Shown here piece after piece: positions 15,841 to 23,609 of a stretch of DNA of 64,000 bases (position 1 is its first letter; each line of letters starts with the position of its first letter). Source of the DNA: JAITMY01 sp031553765. GTDB taxonomy: Bacteria; Bacteroidota; Bacteroidia; Bacteroidales; UBA932. The notes beneath the pieces were generated by a model that was given only the letters and a program-made list of their open reading frames with translations, did no database searches and was not told the origin of the DNA. Location of the stretch: the NCBI GenBank assembly GCA_031553765.1, contig JAVBKY010000003.1, forward strand, positions 1-64,000, read 5' to 3'. A program made the translations under genes and the position numbers.

Positions 15841-16761
15841 ATGGAGTACCCATTAGAAATAGCAACCACCCTCGACGACCTCATGCGCTTTGAGTACCTC
15901 GTCGGCACGCAGGCCATACTGCCGCGGCGCACCGTGTACTCCATACTCACGGGGCGGCACGCGGCGCACATGCGCGGGCGCGGACTTGATTTTGAAGAAG
16001 ACCGTCTGTACGTGGCGGGTGATGACATTCGCAATATCGACTGGCGCGTAACAGCTCGCATGGGCGAAACCTACTCCAAGGTGTTTAACGAGGAAAAAGA
16101 AAGGCCTACTTTTACCCTTGTCGACCAAAGTTCCGTGATGTTTTTCGGTTCACAGCGCTTTGTAAAATCCGTTACCGCAGCGCAGCTGGCGGCCCTTGCT
16201 GGATTTTACACACTTAAGCGTGGTGACAGGTTTGGCGGGTTGGTTTTTGGCGACAACGACTACGATTTTCTTGCGCCAAAAAGAAGTAAAGCCCTGCTGC
16301 AGCACTTTCTGCAGCTCGTTGTAAACCGCAATCAGGAATTACCCAAGCGTGAGGTGCTTAAACCCAACGCCGACCTCATGAACGAGATGCTGCAACGCAC
16401 ACGCACCAGCATTACGCACGACTTTGTGGTATCCATTATTGGCGACCTCAGCAACCTCAACGACGAGGGAAAGCACCAAATTTTTAGCATGGCCAACAAT
16501 AACGATGTTATACTCATACACGTTGAAGACCCCATGGATGCTCAGCTTCCCGAGGGCAGGCTGGTGTTGGGCGACGGCACACGTCAAATTGTATGGAACA
16601 ACAAAAAGGGTGAATGGGGTGAAAAATTCAACAGCAGCTATGCAAACTGGAAAAGCAACTTTATAGAAGAGTGCAGCAAGTATGGCATAGGCGTATCCTT
16701 TATGAGCACCGCCATTCCCATAGAGGAGCAAATAGTAAAGAAGATAGGGCAACGAATGTAG
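15841..16761 (+). CDS. DUF58 protein of the Bat operon
   Basis: A 306-residue cytoplasmic protein with the DUF58 core: RRTVYSILTGRHAAHMRGRGLDFEE, then DDIRNIDWRVTARMGETYSKVFNEEKERP, where the DW-x-V-x-AR motif is characteristic. The following part has a VWA-like fold (TLVDQSSVMFFGS) that keeps a D-x-S-S metal-site pattern. It stands second in MoxR clusters, as here. Its exact biochemical role is not established. Confidence 0.92.
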   Translation: MEYPLEIATTLDDLMRFEYLVGTQAILPRRTVYSILTGRHAAHMRGRGLDFEEDRLYVAGDDIRNIDWRVTARMGETYSKVFNEEKERPTFTLVDQSSVMFFGSQRFVKSVTAAQLAALAGFYTLKRGDRFGGLVFGDNDYDFLAPKRSKALLQHFLQLVVNRNQELPKREVLKPNADLMNEMLQRTRTSITHDFVVSIIGDLSNLNDEGKHQIFSMANNNDVILIHVEDPMDAQLPEGRLVLGDGTRQIVWNNKKGEWGEKFNSSYANWKSNFIEECSKYGIGVSFMSTAIPIEEQIVKKIGQRM

Positions 16762-16833
16762 CCCCCCCAACAGGGTTTACGGAACATAAAGCAAAAATAG
16801 CAACTACAAGACCCTGTTAGGGTTTTAGTAAAA

Positions 16834-17325
16834 ATGATTGATACCACCAACATACCGCAATTAGGGCAACTCATTGAGCCCACACCGGTTCGGTTTTCTT
16901 TTGCCGCGCCGGGTTGGTATGTAGTAGGCGCTGCTGTTCTGCTTTGCATCATCATTTTTACCATATACAAGTTCATTGTTTACACAAAAAACAAGTATCG
17001 CCGTAGTTCTTTGAAGTGGCTAAACGAGCAAGAAAAAACGCTATCTCCGAACAAACAATATGCGACGCTTATTTACAACGCCAACATGCTTATGAAGCGC
17101 ATAGCCATACTTCGCTACGGACGCGAGCAAGTAGCAGCCCTACGCAGCGATGAGTGGTTTGACTTTCTCAATAAAAAATGCAAAACAGCCCCCTTTGATG
17201 AAAATTCACAGGGGTTGATAGATCAGCTATACAAATCTGCAGAAAAGGTCACACAAACCGATACCAATACCTTTTTAAGGCAAGTAGAAATTTGGATAAA
17301 AACCCACAGGTATGACGCCCGCTGA
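16834..17325 (+). CDS. DUF4381-like membrane protein of the Bat operon
   Basis: A 163-residue protein with a short N-terminal IPQLGQLIEPTPVRFSFAAP, one membrane segment (about 28-52, GWYVVGAAVLLCIIIF) and a cytoplasmic helical C-terminus that includes YATLIYNANMLMKRIAI and SDEWFDFLN. This is the pattern of DUF4381 proteins, which sit between the DUF58 and VWA genes in MoxR clusters. It overlaps the next gene by 14 bases, so they are translationally coupled. Moderate family confidence, high confidence that it is real. Confidence 0.82.
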   Translation: MIDTTNIPQLGQLIEPTPVRFSFAAPGWYVVGAAVLLCIIIFTIYKFIVYTKNKYRRSSLKWLNEQEKTLSPNKQYATLIYNANMLMKRIAILRYGREQVAALRSDEWFDFLNKKCKTAPFDENSQGLIDQLYKSAEKVTQTDTNTFLRQVEIWIKTHRYDAR

Positions 17326-18331
17326 AATAGCCCAAGGCATGCACTTTGTGATAGCGCACAAGTGGGTATTTTTCCTACTTCCGCTACCTATACTAGTGTA
17401 CTGGCTCATGGCAGCGCTACGCAAGCGGCGCACGGCGCTTATTGCCCCGTTCTACATGCGTGCCGTGCACGTATCGCGCCAGCGCCCAAGGCGCAATGCA
17501 TGGGTAGGTAAGCGCAACCTACTGACGTGGATTATTCTCATACTATGTTGGATTTGCCTTATAGCAGCAGCCTCGTCACCCAAGTTGGTAGGGCAACCCG
17601 GCAAGAAAACTAAAACCGTGCGCAGCTTCCTCATTGCTACCGATATTTCGTTTAGCATGGCGCAGCGCGACTGGAGTCTTGATGGCGAAAAAATGACGCG
17701 CTGGGAAGCCGTGAAGCTGCTCATGAAGGATTTTGTAAAAGAGCGTAAGAGCGACCAAGTGGGCCTTGAAATGTTTGCCACACACGCCTACCTGCAAGCA
17801 CCCCTCACCACCGACCTCGATGCCATTACATGGTTGCTCGACCAAACCGAAGTGGGCATGGCAGGTCAAATGACTGCCATTGGCGAGGCCATTGCCTTTG
17901 GTATAAAAATCTTCCGCGAGGACACTATCAAACAGCGCGTGATGCTGCTCATGACCGATGGCGTGGATGGAGGTCAGGACATCATGCCACTCGATGCTGC
18001 CGAGGCTGCCAAAAACGACAGCATCCTTATTTACACACTGGGCATTGGCAACAGTACCTCAGGCGGATATGCCATTGACGAGAAGTTGCTCACGCAAATT
18101 GCAGAAACCACAGGCGGCAAATACTTCCGTGCCGACGGCCCGAAGGAAATGCAAGCGGTGTACGCAGAGTTGAACAAGTTGCAGCCCATTGTTTACGAAG
18201 AGGAAAGTTATAAACCTCAAGTATTGCTATACAAGTATCCGCTTGGCGTTGCTGTTGGCCTCATGCTCGTATCCATGCTTATTAGCGGGGTTATGAATTT
18301 AATTCATCAAAAGAAGAAACACAAGCAATAG
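17312..18331 (+). CDS. batA: BatA-type VWA-domain membrane protein
   Basis: A 339-residue inner-membrane protein. There are two N-terminal membrane segments (about 16-34 and 69-88) and one near the C-terminus (309-328). The VWA domain between them has the metal-ion-dependent adhesion site ATDISFSMAQ (D-x-S-x-S, near 108-115), a second ligand Thr in AGQMTAIGEAIAFG, and LLMTDGVDGG. Named BatA by its position after DUF58 and domain layout. By family it binds Mg2+ and a partner protein in the periplasm; the partner is not known. A 25-bp inverted repeat begins at the base right after its stop codon. Confidence 0.9.
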   Translation: MTPAEIAQGMHFVIAHKWVFFLLPLPILVYWLMAALRKRRTALIAPFYMRAVHVSRQRPRRNAWVGKRNLLTWIILILCWICLIAAASSPKLVGQPGKKTKTVRSFLIATDISFSMAQRDWSLDGEKMTRWEAVKLLMKDFVKERKSDQVGLEMFATHAYLQAPLTTDLDAITWLLDQTEVGMAGQMTAIGEAIAFGIKIFREDTIKQRVMLLMTDGVDGGQDIMPLDAAEAAKNDSILIYTLGIGNSTSGGYAIDEKLLTQIAETTGGKYFRADGPKEMQAVYAELNKLQPIVYEEESYKPQVLLYKYPLGVAVGLMLVSMLISGVMNLIHQKKKHKQ

Positions 18332-18364
18332 ATAAATGCGCTTCGCGCGATAAAAAAAGACAAG

Positions 18365-18451
18365 ATGGCATTGAATAATAATAAGTATTTACGTTTTGAG
18401 GATTTAGAGGTTTGGAAAGAGTCAATGAGAATTTGCAAGGAAGTTGATTAG
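18365..18451 (+). pseudogene. N-terminal remnant of a four-helix-bundle (S23-type) protein
   Basis: Reads 28 residues ending in FEDLEVWKESMRICKEVD and then a stop. FEDLEVWK is the opening motif of the small four-helix-bundle proteins related to 23S rRNA intervening-sequence proteins, normally about 120 residues. The rest is replaced by a palindromic repeat, so the gene is dead. These genes often travel as small units among Bacteroidetes. Confidence 0.7.
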
Positions 18452-18485
18452 CAACCATCCTCAGCCCGTAGGGCTGTAAGCATGT

Positions 18486-18624
18486 AGCCAGGGGTGAAGC
18501 CCCTGGTAGTAGTAAGGATTGTATTTTACGCGCGGAAGAAGGGTGTTTTTTCAAGGGGAAAAGTTTGCTCCGCGCGTTACACACCAAGCCACATCCGGTC
18601 ACCAGGGGCTTACACCCCTGGCTA
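18486..18624 (+). repeat. inner palindromic repeat in the Bat-operon insertion
   Basis: AGCCAGGGGTGAAGCCCCTGG on the left is echoed by CCAGGGGCTTACACCCCTGG on the right. Each arm is itself a hairpin. It breaks the four-helix-bundle gene. Confidence 0.65.
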
Positions 18625-18767
18625 TAAGGTTATCGCGCCGATGGCGCTAAACAGTTTACTGTACGAGTTTATGTAAAACGCAGGGGAAGTATTGCGAAAA
18701 TTAATTTTATCTTTTTATCGCGCGAAGCGCATTTATCGTCCGTAGGACATTTATCTTTTAAAGTGTA

Positions 18768-20501
18768 ATGCAACTGTTTTCCGACATACTACCCTTCTCT
18801 TGGGCAAACTTCCACTTCCTGCGCCCCGCAGCGTTGTGGTTGCTCATACCCTTGGTGGTAATTATTGTCGTGCTATTGCTTGGCAATCGTGAGCAGAGCA
18901 AGTGGAAAAGCATTATAGCACCTGCATTACGCCCGTTCATGTTCAGTAAAAATAGTGGCACCGCTATGCTGCTGCCCCTTATTATGCTTGCCATTGGCGG
19001 CACCTTCATGATATTGGCGCTGGCAGGTCCCACATGGAAAAAACGCAACATTCCGGGCGAGAAAATCCCCGCCGTAACCATGGTGGTGCTGGATTTATCG
19101 CGCTCCATGCTCTGCACCGATATTCAGCCCTCACGCTTGGAACGAGCCAAACTTAAAATCAGCGATTTTCTTGATGCCAACCCGCGCGTGCGCGTGGGTC
19201 TTATGGCCTTTGCCGGAACGCCGCATACCGTGCTGCCGTTTACGCGCGATTACAAGCTGGTAAAACACCACTCCGGCAGCCTCTACAGCTGGGCTATGCC
19301 TGTACAGGGCACCAACATACCACTTATGCTCACTTATCTCGACACGCTCATGGATCGCGTGCTAGCGCCAAGCACCATACTGCTCTTGACCGATGTTATT
19401 TCGGATAGTGAGGCCTCCCTACTGGCGGATTTTGCCGACAACTCCATGCATAAGCTCGAAATTTTGCTTTTCTCCACACCCAATGGTGCTGAAATTCCAA
19501 AAAGCGGCGGCGTGATATCAAAGCAATCGCCTGCTACTATTGCCAATTTGCAACAAAATCCTAAAATAACCGTAACGAGTATTACGCTCGATAAATCTGA
19601 CGTGGAGGGCATCGCTAAGCGCATAAGCGACCACATTATTTTTCAAAAAGATAAAAAGGAAGATGCCAACGAGTGGGACGATATGGGATTACTTTTTCTT
19701 ATTCCATCCATCATCATTGCCGCGTTTTGGTTCCGTCGTGGCTGGGTAGTGCTGTGGTACTGTATGCTGCCCCTAGTCACGCTCACCTCATGCAGCGTGG
19801 ATAGCAAGCAGGCCAAATGGTGGTACACGCCCGACTACCAGGCACAAAAGCACTTCGAGCAAGGTCAGTACGCACAAGCCGCCGACTTATTCACCGACTA
19901 CCCGCACAAGGCTATGGCGTATTTCGAAGCCGGTAACTATCAGGCGGCAGCAGAGCTGTACGCGCTCGACAGCACCCCCGCAGGCATGTACAACTATGCC
20001 CTTTCGCTTGCCAAGTTAGGTGAGTACGACGATGCCGTGCAATCCTTCGAAGCCGCAGCACAAGCCGACAGCAGCCTACGCGATATGGTGCAAAAAAGTA
20101 TAACCGCCACACAGCAGCTGCAAAAGGACGCGCTAAGCGTAATGCGATTTAACCCACAAGAGCAATCGCTAGTGGATAGCGCGCTGAACAAATCGGGGGT
20201 GAAGGGAAAACTAAAGGAGCGCAAGCCACAAACCGAGGACGAAGAACTCTCGGCAGACACCGAGGTAAAAAAGTTGCCCACCAAAGGCGATCGCCTGAGC
20301 GACGAAGCCGAGAGTAATATTCACCGCGCCAAGGAGCAAAAATTTCCGCCAAAGGATTTCAAAATGGATAAAACTCCGCTCGAAACCCAAATATTAATGC
20401 AAAAAACTAACGCCGACCCCGGAGAATTTCTTCATCGGCGCTTCGAAATACAAAAGCAAAGATACTATCCCAATGTAAAGGCAGGGAAAGAGGATTGGTA
20501 G
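18768..20501 (+). CDS. BatB/BatC-type fusion: VWA domain plus TPR domain
   Basis: A 577-residue membrane protein. There are N-terminal membrane segments near 22-42 and 66-85, then a VWA domain with MVVLDLSRSML (metal site, about 105-115) and LLLTDVISDSEA. Two hydrophobic stretches follow near 305-345, then tetratricopeptide repeats from about 360 (YQAQKHFEQGQYAQAADLF, AYFEAGNYQAAAELY, YNYALSLAKLGEYDDAVQSF). In Bacteroides fragilis BatB and BatC are separate; here they are one chain, as in gamma-proteobacterial MoxR clusters. The C-terminus is charged and Lys-rich. One base separates it from BatD. Confidence 0.9.
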   Translation: MQLFSDILPFSWANFHFLRPAALWLLIPLVVIIVVLLLGNREQSKWKSIIAPALRPFMFSKNSGTAMLLPLIMLAIGGTFMILALAGPTWKKRNIPGEKIPAVTMVVLDLSRSMLCTDIQPSRLERAKLKISDFLDANPRVRVGLMAFAGTPHTVLPFTRDYKLVKHHSGSLYSWAMPVQGTNIPLMLTYLDTLMDRVLAPSTILLLTDVISDSEASLLADFADNSMHKLEILLFSTPNGAEIPKSGGVISKQSPATIANLQQNPKITVTSITLDKSDVEGIAKRISDHIIFQKDKKEDANEWDDMGLLFLIPSIIIAAFWFRRGWVVLWYCMLPLVTLTSCSVDSKQAKWWYTPDYQAQKHFEQGQYAQAADLFTDYPHKAMAYFEAGNYQAAAELYALDSTPAGMYNYALSLAKLGEYDDAVQSFEAAAQADSSLRDMVQKSITATQQLQKDALSVMRFNPQEQSLVDSALNKSGVKGKLKERKPQTEDEELSADTEVKKLPTKGDRLSDEAESNIHRAKEQKFPPKDFKMDKTPLETQILMQKTNADPGEFLHRRFEIQKQRYYPNVKAGKEDW

Positions 20502-20502
20502 C

Positions 20503-21855
20503 ATGGCAAAAAAAATCTACATACTACTTTTTACAATTGTAGCAACGCTAAGCACAGCACTTGCCACCTCCTTTGCTCGTGTTGACCTCAACCGCAGCAG
20601 CGTGTACGTACAGCAGCCGTTTAGGGTTACCATTACGGTGTACACCTCTACATGGTTTACCGCGCCGCTGGAGTTCGACAACCTGCAGATACCAAACACC
20701 TTCATCATTCCGTTCAGCAGAACCGTACCCGGCGTATTCACCGTGGATGGAAGGCAGTATGCAGGCGTACAGTTCTACTACATTGTTTTCCCATATAAGG
20801 TCGGTCAATTCACCATTCCGCCTCTCAACATCACGGCACAAACGCCACCCGAGGGTAGCACCGTGGGCAAAAAAATCACGCTGCAAACCAACACCGCATC
20901 TTTTACGGTAAAAGACGTACCAGACCACTTGAAGAGCAGCAACGCGTGGTTTGTAGCCAAAAGCGCAAGCATTAGCGAAACGTGGACGCCAGCCTTGCGC
21001 AATGTAAAAGTAGGCGATGTGGTAAAGCGCACCATTACCATAAATGCTGCGGGTACGCTACCGCAGTTTATTCCTAACATTACCCCGCAGGAAGACCTTG
21101 GCTGGGCCAGCACCTATCCGCAAAGTGCTGCGCTCACCGACTTGCGCGACGACCACGATGCCAACGGCCGCAGCACGCAAAGCGTTACCTACCTTTTCGA
21201 AAAAGAGGGCACATTTACCATTCCGGCAATTACCCTCAGCTGGTGGAACCCCAACACCAGCCGCATGTTTACCAAATCAACAGCGAATATTGAAGTAAAT
21301 GTGGCAGCAAATCCGAACCTTGGTATACTCACCACGCTCAAGGACAGTCTTGCCACCATGCAAGGCCCCGTAGCCAAGCAAGCCGAAGGGCCAACACTCA
21401 TACTGGGCATGCGCTGGTACACTTTTTCCGTAGTAGTGATTGTACTATTAGCAGCAGTCGTTTTGCTTGCCGTATACGCACGAAGACTTTTGAAATTCAT
21501 ACAGCGCAAGCGCGAAATCTATCTCGGTAGCGAGGCATGCCGCTTCCGTGCTTTTATCAAAAAAAAAGGAGACGACAAGACCATACTGCAAGCCCTATAT
21601 GCATGGTGGGATAGAATACGCGAAAAGCCATCGGCCTCGGTAGTAGCTACGCTGAGAAGCACCAATCATGCAGAGGGGGCAGATGCCATGCAACACTTTG
21701 TGGACAAAGCGTACGACAGCAACACCACTCAGCCCGGTAATAACGAGGTTGAAAAAGTAAAATCGGAATTAAAGAAAATCAGAAAAGAAAAGTTGAGTTA
21801 CCACTCGTCAAAATCAAAAGGAGTAGCAAACGAGCAGGAGCCGTGGAGACCGTGA
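20503..21855 (+). CDS. batD: BatD-type exported membrane protein
   Basis: A 450-residue protein with an N-terminal signal (IYILLFTIVATLSTALATS), a large periplasmic beta-rich part (SSVYVQQPFRVTITVYTST; VGDVVKRTITINAAG; YLFEKEGTFTIPAITLSWWNP, typical of BatD oxygen-tolerance repeats), one membrane segment near 308-328 (YTFSVVVIVLLAAVVLLAVY) and a cytoplasmic tail. Starts directly after the VWA-TPR gene and is the last gene of the operon. A gene on the opposite strand begins its 3' end four bases further, so transcription converges. Confidence 0.9.
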   Translation: MAKKIYILLFTIVATLSTALATSFARVDLNRSSVYVQQPFRVTITVYTSTWFTAPLEFDNLQIPNTFIIPFSRTVPGVFTVDGRQYAGVQFYYIVFPYKVGQFTIPPLNITAQTPPEGSTVGKKITLQTNTASFTVKDVPDHLKSSNAWFVAKSASISETWTPALRNVKVGDVVKRTITINAAGTLPQFIPNITPQEDLGWASTYPQSAALTDLRDDHDANGRSTQSVTYLFEKEGTFTIPAITLSWWNPNTSRMFTKSTANIEVNVAANPNLGILTTLKDSLATMQGPVAKQAEGPTLILGMRWYTFSVVVIVLLAAVVLLAVYARRLLKFIQRKREIYLGSEACRFRAFIKKKGDDKTILQALYAWWDRIREKPSASVVATLRSTNHAEGADAMQHFVDKAYDSNTTQPGNNEVEKVKSELKKIRKEKLSYHSSKSKGVANEQEPWRP

Positions 21856-21859
21856 GAAT

Positions 21860-22417
21860 TTAGTTACCCCACCTCAGTACAATGCCAATATTGGCATACG
21901 CTACTCCGTAGCCAACCTCTGCGTTTATTCCAAGATTCTCAAAGAAAAAATAGCTTGCGCCAAGAAACCCTCCACCTGCAAATCGAGAGTCCTCCTTCTT
22001 CATGTCTTTCGATTTACTATCATAGCGAAGGTAAGGCATACGTATACCCAGTACACAGCCGGCATAGGTATCAAGCCTGTCTACAAATTGAAAGTGAAAT
22101 GTACCGCGAGCGCCTACAATAAAATCGTCAAGCCAAATACCGCTGTTCTGAATATTGTATGACGCATAACCAAAGTATGCGCCTACGCCTACAGCTCCTC
22201 CTGCAGAGAATATATCGTCCACCACGCAATACTCTCCCGAAATAGAGAGTAGCGGAACCGATCCATCATACTCCACCTGTTTGTACACCATGGCTCCCTT
22301 ACCCACGGTACCGTTCAACAGCCAGTTTCCTTCGCCAAAAACATCAGCAGCATGCACAAGTGATACGCTACAAGCCAATGCAAGCGTAAGAAACAATATT
22401 TTCTTCATAATTTTCAA
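21860..22417 (-). CDS. small outer-membrane beta-barrel protein
   Basis: A 185-residue exported protein: signal MKKILFLTLALACSVSLVHA then mature ADVFGEGNWLLNG. Alternating hydrophobic strands with Gly and aromatics (AVGVGAYFGYASYNIQ, ARGTFHFQFVDRLDTYAGCVLGIRM, FGNLGINAEVGYGVAYANIGIVLRW-like end) fit an eight-strand barrel of the OmpW/OmpA-type class. It ends with an aromatic-rich strand. No specific function can be given. Start ATG at 22417 or the Met at 22408. Confidence 0.8.
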   Translation of the reverse strand: MKIMKKILFLTLALACSVSLVHAADVFGEGNWLLNGTVGKGAMVYKQVEYDGSVPLLSISGEYCVVDDIFSAGGAVGVGAYFGYASYNIQNSGIWLDDFIVGARGTFHFQFVDRLDTYAGCVLGIRMPYLRYDSKSKDMKKEDSRFAGGGFLGASYFFFENLGINAEVGYGVAYANIGIVLRWGN

Positions 22418-22490
22418 TTAAATAAGTGTCAAAAATACACTTTTTTTGATTTTTTTCAAAAAAGCATAGCCCATTTTTCCACAATACTAC

Positions 22491-22498
22491 TACTTTTG
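22491..22498 (+). promoter_or_regulatory. putative -7 box (TACTTTTG) for ddh
   Basis: Matches TAnnTTTG 27 bases before the ddh start. The -33 element is not clear. Confidence 0.4.
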
Positions 22499-22524
22499 CG
22501 AGGAATTAAATTTAAAGAAGAAAG

Positions 22525-23430
22525 ATGAATAAAGTAAAAGTAGCCGTAATCAGCTACGGCAATATTGGTAAATACGCCGTAGAGGCGCTGCTGGAAACGC
22601 AAGATATGGAGTTGGTAGGCGTGGTTCGTCGCGCCGAGTCGGTAGGCACCACACCTGCCGAATTAGTCAATGTAAAAGTGGTAAGTAATGTAGAAGAGCT
22701 GGGCCAGGTAGACGTAGCCATACTGTGCAGTCCCACCCGCAGCATTCCCGAAGTAGCAAAATCACTCGTAGAAAAAGGCATTTGCACGGTTGACAGCTTC
22801 GATATTCACGGTCAGGCATTGTGGGATTTGCGCCAAATGCTCGATGTAGAAGGAAAAAAGCATAACACCGCCTCCATTATTTCGGCAGGTTGGGATCCGG
22901 GTAGCGACTCCATTATTCGCACCCTACTTATGGCAATGGCTCCTAAAGGCATTACGCACACCAATTTTGGTCCGGGCATGAGCATGGGACACACCGTTGC
23001 TGCCAAGTCAAAAAATGGTGTAAAAAAGGCGCTGTCTATGACTATACCTACGGGGAATAGCATTCACCGTCGCATGGTATATGTGGAGTTAGAGCAAGGC
23101 GCCAACTTTGCCGATGTAGAAACGGCCATTAAAACCGATGACTACTTTAAAAAGGACGAAACGCTGGTAAAGCAGGTGGACGACCTCGACGCGCTGCTCG
23201 ACATGGGACACGCTACCCATATTGAGCGCAAAGGTGTAAGCGGTCGTACTCAAAACCAAATGTTCGAATTCCGTATGCGCATTAACAATCCAGCGCTCAC
23301 AGCACAAGTGTTGGTATCATGTGCTCGTGCCGTAGTAAAGCAGCGTCCCGGCTGCTACACCATGCCTGAAGTTGCCCCGATGGACATGCTCCCCGGTGAC
23401 CGCGAGGCATTGGTGAAAAATCTGGTGTAA
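22525..23430 (+). CDS. ddh: meso-diaminopimelate D-dehydrogenase
   Basis: Makes meso-2,6-diaminopimelate from tetrahydrodipicolinate with NADPH and ammonia in one step, for lysine and peptidoglycan. The N-terminal nucleotide fold starts VAVISYGNIGKYAVEALL (residues 6-23). CSPTRSIPEVAK, DSFDIHGQALWDLR and SAGWDPGSDSIIRTL (near 122) are typical of Ddh substrate and cofactor sites; SMGHTVAAKSKNGVKKALSMT is also conserved. Length 301 is within the family range. A single gene with its own terminator. Confidence 0.93.
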   Translation: MNKVKVAVISYGNIGKYAVEALLETQDMELVGVVRRAESVGTTPAELVNVKVVSNVEELGQVDVAILCSPTRSIPEVAKSLVEKGICTVDSFDIHGQALWDLRQMLDVEGKKHNTASIISAGWDPGSDSIIRTLLMAMAPKGITHTNFGPGMSMGHTVAAKSKNGVKKALSMTIPTGNSIHRRMVYVELEQGANFADVETAIKTDDYFKKDETLVKQVDDLDALLDMGHATHIERKGVSGRTQNQMFEFRMRINNPALTAQVLVSCARAVVKQRPGCYTMPEVAPMDMLPGDREALVKNLV

Positions 23431-23447
23431 TAACCTCCCCTTCTATT

Positions 23448-23500
23448 AAAAACGTCACAAGTAACACATTGTTAATAATGTTGTTACTTGTGACGTTTTT
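23448..23500 (+). terminator. rho-independent terminator after ddh
   Basis: Long stem AAAAACGTCACAAGTAACA / TGTTACTTGTGACGTTTTT (loop-side bases imperfect) with a T run. Confidence 0.88.
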
Positions 23501-23609
23501 GTTAAATCACAAGTCTTAAAGCACCTTTTCGACAGAAATGTGCTTACTTTGCAGTTCCGTGTACGCACACATCTCTACAACGCACTAATTACAAGAAATT
23601 TATACTTAA

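Larger units (their letters stand above)
18332..18736 (+). mobile_element. inverted-repeat-bounded insertion inside the Bat operon
   Basis: 18332-18356 (ATAAATGCGCTTCGCGCGAT then AAAAA) is a perfect 25-base inverted match to 18712-18736. Inside are a gene remnant (18365-18451) and an inner palindromic repeat (about 18486-18624). I see no transposase, so it is a non-autonomous or relict element. The 436-base gap between the two VWA genes holds nothing else recognisable. Confidence 0.6.

Noticed and set aside
16766..16825. Terminator splitting the Bat operon
   Set aside because: The CCAACAGGG ... CCCTGTTAGG arms are far apart with no T run, and the next gene has no promoter; treated as a degenerate copy of the 30.9-kb repeat.
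18365..18736. Diversity-generating retroelement accessory (Avd-like) remnant
   Set aside because: The four-helix-bundle start could suggest Avd, but there is no reverse transcriptase or template/variable repeat pair in the window.
20561..20911. Open frame inside batD in another frame
   Set aside because: It lies wholly within a well-supported gene and its composition is that of a shadow frame.
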